Translations under genes and position numbers: made by a program
The notes under the pieces: model-generated
Database searches by the model: none
What the model saw: the letters and a program-made list of their open reading frames with translations, nothing else
What the model was told of the DNA's origin: nothing
Assembly (NCBI GenBank): GCA_030142905.1
Contig: JASJOG010000032.1
Span: forward strand, 587,001 to 651,000
Direction of reading: 5' to 3'
Origin: Heliopora coerulea
Taxonomy: Eukaryota > Cnidaria > Anthozoa > Scleralcyonacea > Helioporidae
DNA length: 64,000 nucleotides
Part shown: in pieces, positions 1 to 9,641 of the stretch
How the letters are laid out: each line of letters starts with the position of its first letter
Position numbering within the stretch: the first letter of the stretch is position 1

Positions 1-305
1 ATAAGGACACACTTAACCTATCAAAAGTTAGACGTAACTGGGGAAAACAGTGAGTAAGCTATCAAGCTGTGAAAGATTGGAACAGTTTAGACATTGAAAT
101 CAGAAACTCACTAAATTTAGTAACTTTTAAAAGAAATTTATTGTCTAAACTTTTTAATTGGTGCTTTTATTTCATATGATTTTCATTTTTATACTTTTTA
201 ATTTTGTATTTATTTTATATAATAGTTTTTATATTTGTAGGACCTTCGGGAAAACCACTATTGTGATCGAAGTATCCTCAATAAAGATTGTTATTATTAT
301 TATAG
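1..305 (+). mobile_element. 3' end of a CR1/L2-like LINE
   Basis: The first ~160 bases encode the far C-terminus of a LINE reverse transcriptase. One frame reads through a W-N-S-L-x-I-E-I-R-N-S motif followed by T-F-K-R-N, the usual end of CR1/L2-type proteins. A short AT-rich 3' UTR follows, with AATAAAG and an ATT microsatellite tail at about 290-302, typical of 3' ends of this LINE group. The copy enters from outside the window and contains stops. The group assignment rests on the C-terminal motif and tail only. Confidence 0.5.
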
Positions 306-599
306 TGTGTTATTGGTTTGCTGTGAATTTGATGAAGTTGTGGATGATATTGATGAAGAGTTTTAAATATCAAGCATACCCAATATAAAAACAGTTCACA
401 CAAACCATTTTATCATTTGTTATTTTGCAAGAAAAATTTCTTTAGATAATTAACTTTTTTAATTATGGATAAAGCACCAATGGTTGACGTGGAAAAGATT
501 TATGCATCTGGAATTAATTTCTTGTATGTTAAACACAGAGCTGTGCTATAAAAGGGCGTAAGTCCTTCAAATCTTCACCCCCCAACCAGTGTAGATGGC

Positions 600-797
600 G
601 GCACTGTATTCATGTGAACAGTAAAGGAAATAAAAAAGGCTTCAGTGGTGTTGCAATCTATGTAAGGGAAGGACTGCCTTTTTGCATTAGACATGATCTT
701 CACTCAGTCGACAATGAGTGTTATGAATGTATCTTAAACACAGAGCTGCACTATAATAGGGCATAGGTCCTTCAAAGCTCCGCCCCCATCCAGTGCA
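600..797 (+). mobile_element. LINE endonuclease fragment with flanking ~60-bp repeat
   Basis: Bases ~625-740 read in one frame as G-F-S-G-V-A-I-Y-V-R-E followed by a region ending C-Y-E-C-I. This is the G-G-V-A-I-Y-V core of AP-endonuclease domains in CR1/L2-type LINEs. A ~60-bp sequence starting AAACACAGAGCTG occurs at 531-590 and again, about 85% identical, at 735-797, so the fragment sits between two direct copies. Only this short domain piece is present. Confidence 0.4.
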
Positions 798-877
798 TTT
801 GATGGCAAATTAAAATTATCATGGCAGATGGAGTCATAGCAAAAATGCTCACAGCTTCTTGTCAATTTAACAATATA

Positions 878-2724
878 CTATTGCAGTCAAAAGTTTTTGA
901 TCATTTGTATTTTGAGAAGTTTTTGGCCATTATTTAGGTTACAGTGTACTGTTTTTGTTCATTTTTGTTTCTAAACATGCGCAATCATGTCGGCGATAAA
1001 GTGCTACGATATTTGAAGAAGATGCTTATTAGTTCTGCAGAAATAAGAAAAAAACAGTTAAAATGAAATGTCACCCTCAACTTTTAAAAATACACATAAA
1101 ACGTCATTTCATTTTAGCAATAAATAGGAACCAGAAAAACAACAAGAGATGTTTTATAGAACTTTTTACATCTATATACAGATCATTGCAAGCAAATTCC
1201 ACACAATAATTATAAAATAAATGACAAAATAAATGTACAATTCAAACAATTCAATATTTTGTGTCCACCCTTAGCTTTTATTACAGTCGTGATACGCCGA
1301 GGCATCGAATGCACCAACTTTTTTAAAAGGTTGTTAGGTAGTGCTTCCCATTCATGTTTTACCACATTGAACAATTCGTCATTGTCGGTGGGTTGAGGGC
1401 GGTGGCAGTAGGTTCATGTTTTTAACTCCTTCCACAAATTTTCAACGGGATTAAGATCAGTAGATTGAGCTGGCCAGTTCTGCAGTACTAAATATCGTGC
1501 CCACTTGATGTAATCTTTTACAGTCTTCGCCGTATGTTTCGGATTGTTATCCTGCTGAAAGATGATGGTATCTTTCCCACCCAACTGCATAATGGACGGT
1601 CTCATGTGGTGGATCAAGATTTGTCTATACATCTTCTGATCCATAATGCCTTTAATATGATGAATATGTCTGACTCCGTTGGCAGTGAAGCAGCCCCATA
1701 CTTGAATCTTGCCTCCCCCATGCTTGACAGTTGAAGTTACACAGTTCGGATTCAGTCCTTCACCAATCCTTCTGTGCACATAGGTTCTACCACATTGCCC
1801 CACAATGCTGAACGGGGGCTTCATCAGTCCAAAGGACCTTTTCCCAGTCTTCTTTTGTCTAGTCCTTGTGTAAGCAGTGGCTTCTTGTGAGCTACCTGAC
1901 CCATAAGGTTGGCGGCATGAAGACGTCAGTGAACAGTGCTTGTACTGGCCTGGATACTGATTTCATCTCAATCTTCTTTAAGTTTTGTAGCAGGCCTGAA
2001 TCGATCTTGAAGACTCCTTCATTTAGGAAAACGATCTTCATGGACTGTTGACACAGGGATGACCACTACATTTTCGGTTTCGATCACTACCCATTTTCTC
2101 AAACTGTTTCTGGGTGTATTCTTCGGAAGCTTTCGACGTGTTGGTCCTTTGAGCCACCTCAGTGCAAGTATACCCTTCTTTAATAAGCATTCATGCAACA
2201 GCTCTTTGTGATTCAGTTGTCCGAGTCCTTTTTGCCTTTTTTTGAACTTGCACAGTCTTCACCAATGGCAGAACTTTGACACACTGGATGGTCCGTACAC
2301 TGACCTTCAAAGTGGCAGCTATTTCCTTCTTTTACCCAGAACACTTCATCTGATTAATCTGTTCTTTTTCTGCTTCCTGAAGATGTCTTCTACGCTGTCC
2401 TGCAACGTCATTCTCCATGTTATCCATCTTTGCTGTGATGATTCTTTCCTATATTCAGTGGCTTTTATATATTGCAATCACACAGAAAATATTGTAGGAC
2501 AAAATAGTTGAAGATTGCTGTACTAAACGCATTTGTTATTTGCTAAATGAAGGGGTGACATTTCATTTAAACTGTTTTTTTATTTCTTCAGAATTGATAA
2601 GCATCTTCTGCAAATATTGTAGCGCATGTTCAGAAACAAAAATGAACAAAAACGGTTCACTGTAACCTAAATAATGACCAAAAATATTGTAAAATACAAG
2701 TGATCAAAGAGTTGACTGCAACAG
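878..2724 (-). mobile_element. Tc1/mariner element with long terminal inverted repeats
   Basis: An 1847-bp DNA transposon bounded by inverted repeats of about 190 bp (878-1070 and ~2545-2724). Both ends read inward as CTRTTGCAGTCAA and both are flanked by TA, the Tc1/mariner target dinucleotide. It contains one transposase pseudogene on the minus strand. The arms are diverged (roughly 85-90% by eye), indicating an old insertion. Confidence 0.85.
1210..2418 (-). pseudogene. Tc1-type DDE transposase, decayed
   Basis: Starts at an ATG at 2418 (M-E-N-D-V-A-G-Q) and reads as an N-terminal helix-turn-helix region interrupted by stops. A clean stretch (1414-1824) follows with Tc1 landmarks: I-Q-V-W-G-C-F, I-I-F-Q-Q-D-N-N-P-K-H-T (second D region) and D-L-N-P-V-E-N-L-W-K-E-L-K (D-x-N-P-I-E-N-x-W block). 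One stop at 1411-1413 is followed in the same frame by the normal Tc1 ending, P-R-R-I-T-T-V-I-K-A-K-G-G-H, with a stop at 1210. In-frame stops, including one near residue 35, make it inactive. Confidence 0.85.
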
Positions 2725-3158
2725 TACACGCAAATGTAATGTTACTGTTTTCTTTCTCAACCTACATTTATATCAAATGTTATGAGATGGTGTTTTGTTC
2801 GAAATTTCAAATGTAGTGTCCAATTATTGATGCGCTCTACTGACATGCTGACAACTATTGTCTGCAGGTAATGAATGGTATCACCTAACTCCATTGAAGC
2901 AATGCCTTAGCTTTATACCCTTCTTGTTCACACGGACAAGTGATTGTGGAATTTTCATACTCGTTTGGTGTAACTTTGCACAACTGTTTGTAATGGCTGC
3001 CCAAAGCTGTTAATCAAAATTGAAGTCTGAGATAAATAGAGACTATTACGAGAAACATAGGGCCGAGATTTTGTGCAACAAGGTTAGATAAAACATAAAA
3101 ATTGAGGTGAAGAAACATGAGGCTAGAATCAAAAATATAAGGTAAAATTTGAGTTTGT
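2725..3158. other. intergenic, nothing recognised
   Basis: No coding block, repeat or RNA gene seen between the Tc1 element and the Mutator-like gene. Confidence 0.3.
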
Positions 3159-6100
3159 GAAAGGCCACTCGAACCTCACGAAGACATCAACATTGATGGT
3201 GAACACAGATCTTCTGGAAGAGCTTCTTGCTGTCTGGTTCGAGTATGCCAAAACAAAAGAACTGAGACACATGAGCACTCAATGCAGCATGATTCACCTG
3301 ACAGTGATCATGATTGCAGTTCTGGGGTCCCATAGTCATTGGTCAACCCAAGACTACAACTGCATACACCTGCCTCTGTTGATGATGCTATTTATCTTGG
3401 AAGTCATTTGGCTCTGAGATGATTGATAAATCATTTTGTTGTTGACAATGGCATGGTTTGTATGTGTGGAAGAAGATTGGATCCAGCTAGTCTGGAACTG
3501 GAGAGGACATCAAAATACAGCCATGCTTGTAAGGCCACCTTCAAATGCAGCAACAAAGTGTCCAGTGGTTTTCTTCTCCTAGTTTGTCAGGAAAATTCTA
3601 TGTATACCTGAGGTAAGAAATAAGTTAAAATTGCAATACATACAAGATATGTAGATATTGTTATGAATTATTTTTTGGTGGTTGTCATTATTATGTATTT
3701 GATATATAGGAGTGCCTCTATTCAGAATAATACATGGATTCACATCACGTGGATTTTTAGAAAGCCAATACATCAGTTCTTGTAATGCTGCAAATATTGG
3801 TCACATGGATGAAAAATACATTCATAATGGTGGGTATTAAATTAGGAGATTGACTTGCCAGTAACTGTTCACATACATACTCTCACATACATGATATATT
3901 ATATAATATAATATGTTATATAATATAATATGTTATATAATATAATATGTTATATAATATAATGTGTTATATAATATAATATGTTATATAATATATGTTA
4001 TATAATATAATATGTTATATAATATAATATGTTATATAATATAATATGTTATATAATATAATATGTTATATAATATAATATGTTATATAATATAATATGT
4101 TATATAATATAATATGTTATATAATATAATATGTTATATAATATATGTTATATAATATAATATGTTATATAATATAATATGTTATATAATATAATATGTT
4201 ATATAATATAATATGTTATATAATATAATATGTTATATAATATAATATGTTATATAATATAATATGTTATATAATATAATATGTTATATAATATGTTATA
4301 TAATATAATATGTTATATAATATAATATGTTATATAATATAATATGTTATATAATATAATATGTTATATAATATAATATGTTATATAATATAATATGTTA
4401 TATAATATAATATGTTATATAATATAATATGTTATATAATATAATATGTTATATAATATAATATGTTATATAATATAATATGTTATATAATATAATATGT
4501 TATATAATATAATATGTTATATAATATAATATGTTATATAATATAATATGTTATATAATATAATATGTTATATAATATAATATGTTATATAATATAATAT
4601 GTTATATAATATAATATGTTATATAATATAATATGTTATATAATATAATATACAAATGTAAACAATATACATACAAAGCAAAAAAATATGCATATGTTTA
4701 TCATTATTGCTATATTGTGATGAACCATACATATATAATTTTTTTTTTTTTTATTTATTTATATGTATGTACTTAGTCAGAATTTCTAATTATTGATTGA
4801 CTAAAATTTTTTCCTCTTTTTTAATGTATGTTGTATTTGTCGATGCTAGTTACGATTCCAGTAGAGGGGAATACCATACTTCTGTTTCAGCTATGGCTAT
4901 GGAGTATGAAGTCAATTTTATTTAACTTTACTCAGCATAATTACTTGTAAATCAGATTCATACAACCTACATTGTCTCATTTCCTCTTTTAGTAGCCATA
5001 AAGTTGTGGAAGTTGTTAACAAGTCTAGAGATGACATTGTTGGTGCTGCATCACAAGAAAGACCTATGACTCTAGAGCTGATTGATTATCTGGTACATGA
5101 CAAAGGTTTGTTGAGAGGTTACAGTAATTGTTTGGATTTTGCATTATTTTTGTAATTTGGGTGTGACAAATTTCACATTTATACTTGGCTGTGTATGCTC
5201 AGCTCCATTATTATTTGCAGAAATAAATATTACTGAAGTTGGCCATGATACCCTTCTCAGTGTTAAAAATGATTTGGAGATACAAGGCATTAAGAATTAA
5301 ATTGACACATGGCATGGTATGTATTCGTATACCAGTAATACACAAGATTCCTATTGAAGTATCAGTTTAAAAATTTGTTTCATAAACTGGTCATCTTGAT
5401 TTGACCACCTGCAATGGTGTATCTTCTTTTTCAATTGTGGAATACATAGGAACAAAGGCAGTCAGAAAAGCAATTAATGCAATAGCAAAAGGAACATTAA
5501 AAAAAAGGGAAGTCATAGTATATGGAGCTTTCTGACAAAGGTATACATAATTGGTTTGTTGTGTTTATTTCTTTCTATATAAACATGTACATTTTAACAT
5601 TTGAATTTAACAACTAAAATACTTACAATTCTTTTCTATGTACATAGTCAAAAGTGTGAAAACCCATTTCTGTTACTCAATGAAGAACTGTGATGGAAGT
5701 GAGGAGAAACTGAAGAAGAATCTTCTAAATATAGTAAATCATTACAAGGTACAGGTAAGGTGGCAAGTGCATGTACATATGGAAGGGTTAGGGTCTTTCT
5801 AACAATTCAGTGTCATGGCTGTAATTTTTCAGACAGTCTGCTTTAATATCGTTGACTGTTTTATTTGCTGAAAATAAATTTAGAATGTTCATAATGATTG
5901 TAATGAAGAATCAAGATGCAGGAAACAGAGACTATACTCCAACAAAGAGAATAATATCATCAGCAGCTGCAGCAAAGGCACTTGAAACTGCCATAAGGAA
6001 AACCTTGATTTACAGATATGGTGATGATTTTGCAAGGGTATTTGACCTTAGTCTTCGAAGTTTTACTAGTACAACTACAACATATATGTCAACTTAACTG

Positions 6101-6450
6101 AACCCATCATTGTCTCGTTTTTACAGTGTAGGGATACTTCACAATGTGATGCTGATTAATGTTCCCAAGCAAATGCACTTCAGTGATGAAAACTATGACA
6201 GCAGACTATTACTTTCTATTCTTGACTGGGTAAATGGTTCTGAACCTGAAAGAACAAATAAAAATGTTAAATGTTGATGACATGCTGAATGCAACTATAG
6301 CTTGTTCTACTTTTTTTGTTTTTTAGAATGAAAATGTTGATCGCAAGGTGTACTGTCTGGCCTATTATAAAAGTCTGAAGCGACCTGATAGAATTGATCC
6401 CTATAGAGTTCTGACTGAGAAAACATTAATGCTCAGGGAAGACATTCGGA
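3159..6450 (+). pseudogene. Mutator-like transposase-domain gene, about ten exons, decayed
   Basis: Short coding blocks separated by GT/AG introns together read like the Mutator-like transposase domain proteins common in aquatic animals. Approximate exons: 3159-3612 (zinc-binding V-C-M-C-G-R-R then C-K-A-T-F-K-C), 3709-3828 (F-R-I-I-H-G-F-T-S-R-G-F-L), 4849-4905, 4992-5104 (S-H-K-V-V-E-V-V, then Q-E-R-P), 5221-5316 (V-G-H-D-T-L then D-T-W-H-G), 5450-5540 (T-K-A-V-R-K-A, ends L-S-D-K), 5648-5754 (V-K-S-V-K-T-H then K-N-C-D-G-S), 5884-6037 (C-N-E-E-S-R-C), 6127-6229 (M-H-F-S-D-E-N-Y) and 6327-6450 (W-N-E-N-V-D-R across the splice). Exons 1, 5, 6, 8 and 9 need frame changes or carry stops. Family recognition is from motif order, known from memory of the family; exon ends are inferred from splice consensus. 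Confidence 0.6.
3892..4652. repeat. 17-bp AT minisatellite, ~45 copies
   Basis: About 760 bp of a 17-bp unit, TATGTTATATAATATAA, almost perfect. A few shortened units occur (14 bp near 4000 and 4140, 12 bp near 4290). The unit contains the self-complementary core TTATATAA, so the array can form hairpins. It lies in an intron of the Mutator-like gene. High copy identity implies recent expansion or homogenisation. Confidence 0.95.
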
Positions 6451-6835
6451 GTACGTTGTTCACCATAAATTTTTGACTTCCAAAGCACATTTTTTACTGC
6501 TTATGACATACTGCTGTTGACATTGCAATGCAAATGAAGTATCAAATCTGATTTATGCATTTTTTCTGTACCTTGAAACACACAAGCAGATGCATGTAAA
6601 CATTTATCAGTTAGGTTATGCACCTTCATGTTTTAGGGACTCCTGAGATTTGGTGAATAGACAAGAGTTACGTACATGCATAATTTTGTACGTACATTGG
6701 TAATGTTACATTCTCTAGACGTCATAACATAGAATTGAACATTATCTACTTACTGTTTTTTTTTTTTCATTATAGGGACATGACCTTTGTATGGAATTTT
6801 GTCTGGATTTGGCCACCACTTCCTAACATCCACAA

Positions 6836-7693
6836 CTATGCAGTTCGGCATAACTTTGTGCACTTCTTCAACATATCTGCCAAGTTCGAATTTTTGTGCT
6901 GTGTACTTTTCGTTACTCCACAGCCTTTTTGTTTTGAGTGTCTTGTAGAACAGCTTAGATATATTCCTTGCTGACGCCTTGCCATATGAAAACAAGGACA
7001 CAGGTTTGGCTGGCTCAACAACGACACACAGACTCTGTAAGCAGTAAGAACATCATTGACCATCGTTTGAAAGGCACCAAGTGCAATAGATCAACATGGC
7101 CATGTATGTTCGCTGCTAGCTTCACCTACAGAGCAACATGAAGTATTGATGCTGTGCACTCTGAGTTTGTCCAAATGCATTTCCATGTGGCTGGAATGGT
7201 AACATAGTTTTTAGATAAATGAACATAACTATAAAACCAAAAGCAACAAATTTTTTTATGGTAGGAATACCTTCTTCATGTTGTTATGTTGATTCTGCAT
7301 CAGCTACCTTTTGTTTGCACGTGTGAACATTCTCCAATATATCGCTGTCAATCATGGCTAGATATGCCTCCAACCCTTCAACTTCATTCGCAGGAACTTT
7401 TACAGTAAGCTAAGAAAACATTTTAGATGTAGTACCATGACTAAGGGTAACGTTATACTGTTTACATATACAGTTGTGTAGGGAATGAAACATTTTGCTT
7501 GAAAACACAAGTTGTATCTACTGACCATTCTGAACTCTCTGTCTTGAATTTTGGCTGCCATGATATCTTGTAAATTTCCAAAAACTGCTATTGAAGAGTG
7601 AGACCGAGAACAGATCAGTGCATCTTCCCAAGATGTCTTACTCTTGCATATCAACTTTGACCTTTTGACAGAGTCTGGCTTTCGTTTTGCCAT
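6836..7693 (-). CDS. unrecognised spliced gene, minus strand
   Basis: ATG at 7693 opens exon 1 (7526-7693, 56 codons, starts M-A-K-R-K-P-D-S-V-K-R), ending at a GTCAGT donor. Exon 2 (7308-7409, 34 codons) follows a TTTTCTTAG acceptor and contains E-V-E-G-L-E-A-Y-L-A-M-I-D. Exon 3 (7126-7190) follows a TTCCAG acceptor. Exons 1 and 2 are both multiples of three and join in phase 0. The 3' part is ambiguous: two overlapping frames stay open between 6750 and 7063, one ending at 6836, the other running to 6750 with Lys-rich content. No family recognised. It converges on the Mutator-like gene and could be its partner ORF or a host gene. Confidence 0.35.
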
Positions 7694-7702
7694 GAAAATC
7701 AA

Positions 7703-8296
7703 TTTCCTACTGTCATTTGTTGTTCATTTTATCCAATCAAATGGAACACCTCATTAACCTTTAAGTGAGGATTAAAATCTGAGCATCTCAGACTGCCTTT
7801 ATAGTGTGGCTCAGTGTTTAAAAAAATTGAACCTTCTAAATGTTCTCATTGGTCTCGTGATACAAAAGTATGGTTAAAAATTCAGGATTGGACAAAGATA
7901 TATTTGTGTTTATACAAATTCACATTATCTAGATGATTATGTTTGAATTATCCCAAACATATATTATGGTCCCCATCAGTCTAGTACAAGCAAACCAGGC
8001 TATATAAACCCCCACTATGTGTACTTGTAAATGTAAATAATGAGTCTTATGTTTAGTTTACACAAACTATCAGGGTTCACATACTGTCAAAAGGGAAGTG
8101 TAGAAATAAAAAAGAAGACAAATGGGCAGTATGGCTTTCATGCACAAAGGAATTAACCCATCTTGGTGTATAAATGTGACAGTTTTGGATTTTTGCTATG
8201 TTATGGGGTCATTATTCAACTTTTTGAGGAATTATAAGTGTGAAGTACGGCTGTAAACACTTTCAGAAGTTTGGGTAATGGCATCGTTGATAAATA
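7703..8296. other. intergenic, nothing recognised
   Basis: AT-rich sequence without a supported gene or repeat. Confidence 0.3.
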
Positions 8297-8721
8297 ATGT
8301 GGAGAGAATGGTTTATTGGGAGATTTCTTATTATGATTGTAACTGTAAAACTAATGTTGTCAGTAGAGTTTAGATATTGTATGTTGCAGTATGGACACAT
8401 GTTTTTTTGTGATTTCTCAGTTACAGATAAATGTCCATTCAAATTTTGTGATGATGTTGTGTTGGCTGATAATTGCATGAATGTAACCATTGTAAACGAA
8501 AATGATATTTATTTGTGAGTATCAAATCTGATCCAAAGATTGAAGAAGACTGTTGTTTAAATGGTTGTGTTGATATTACATGTACTAAAGTGTATGATAC
8601 CCTTATCTTGAGAATCTCAACTAAGGATAAGAACACAGTAAGATTACAAATTATTTATTGTACACTGTTGCAAGAAAAAATAAATATGTATGAGGATAAT
8701 CCCACATATTTGGTGAAATAA
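8297..8721 (+). pseudogene. unrecognised coding remnant, one frameshift
   Basis: Two overlapping plus-strand reading frames (8297-8518 and 8515-8721) look like one protein broken by a single frameshift near 8515. The first holds a Cys-spaced stretch, C-P-F-K-F-C-D-D-V-V-L-A-D-N-C, and the second E-E-D-C-C-L-N-G-C-V-D. No domain was recognised. Together with the pieces at 9085-9413 and 27654-28830 it forms the locus that received the Polinton. Confidence 0.3.
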
Positions 8722-9084
8722 TGAAAACTTATGGTTATGTTGCAAAAACAGATATTTATGTGTCACTATATTCAAAATTGTGTTGTGTTGAGATTTGAGA
8801 AGAAGAGTATGTATTTGTAAAAGATAAAGAAAATTATTTATTTGGAGTGTGAGTGGATATTTAGTTTAGAATTTTGAACAAAAAAATATTTAGAAGGTGC
8901 TGGTGGTTAATGGTGTATAGATTTATGTGGTTTTTAAGAGAAAATTCTGAAATAAAATTCCTGAAAGGAAAGCAGCACATTTACTTTCAGGTTGTGTGAA
9001 AAGATGTAGATGTCAAAGAGGAGGGTTTCTAACTGGATTATTGATGGTTATTCGGTTGTTATTTTGTTTCTTTACGTGTTCATA

Positions 9085-9413
9085 GAGTATGAATCAGAAA
9101 TGCAAGAAAAGAAAACCATTGAGTAAAAGATCAGAAAGTACAGGAAATACTCAGTCAAAGAGAGAGAGTGCAATACTGCCACAGCCAATAGAATCACAAT
9201 TAAAAAACCTGTCAAGAGTTGAGATTTTATGTGCGACAATTCAATAGATCGATTTTATTTTTAAATATTATTGAAGGACATGCAAAATACTACACAAACA
9301 ATAGTTATTTGATGTACTATCAGTTGAAAAATGTGAACGGTCATGAAATAAATAATACTCATACTTGCATGTATCATGAATGTGTTTCAGCACATTTATT
9401 TTTTACAATCTAT
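9085..9413 (+). pseudogene. coding remnant interrupted by the Polinton (left part)
   Basis: A Lys/Arg-rich piece beginning near 9091 (M-N-Q-K-C-K-K-R-K-P-L) is followed by an open frame from 9219 that runs without a stop into the Polinton insertion point, reading ...H-L-F-F-T-I-Y at the target duplication ATCTAT (9408-9413). The same frame continues on the other side of the element. No family recognised. Confidence 0.35.
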
Positions 9414-9580
9414 ACTAGTATAGAGATGGGGGGTATGAGCACACCTGTCCATTAGGTGAAAATCCATGTACCCCTCTACAGGAAAATCACCCCCTTTTGA
9501 TGGTATTTTCAGTGTTCATTAAAATCTAGAAAACCCCTTAATCTCCATAAAATGGACCCCCCATCTCTATACTACTCTTA
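9414..9580. repeat. Polinton left terminal inverted repeat
   Basis: 167 bp that match the right end in reverse complement. The repeat is a giant hairpin in itself: the 17-bp AGTATAGAGATGGGGGG at 9417-9433 recurs inverted at 9557-9573. Confidence 0.9.
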
Positions 9581-9641
9581 CCTTTTTTCCTACGATTCTT
9601 TTTAAATGTACTCAATTATCTTACAGTAATTATATATGATA

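Noticed and set aside
3892..4652. CRISPR-like array
   Set aside because: Units are 17 bp with no unique spacers, in a eukaryotic intron; it is a simple minisatellite.
9417..9433. Polinton terminus starting AG at 9417
   Set aside because: It would give non-matching 6-bp flanks (TATACT and AGTATC); starting at 9414 gives a perfect ATCTAT duplication.
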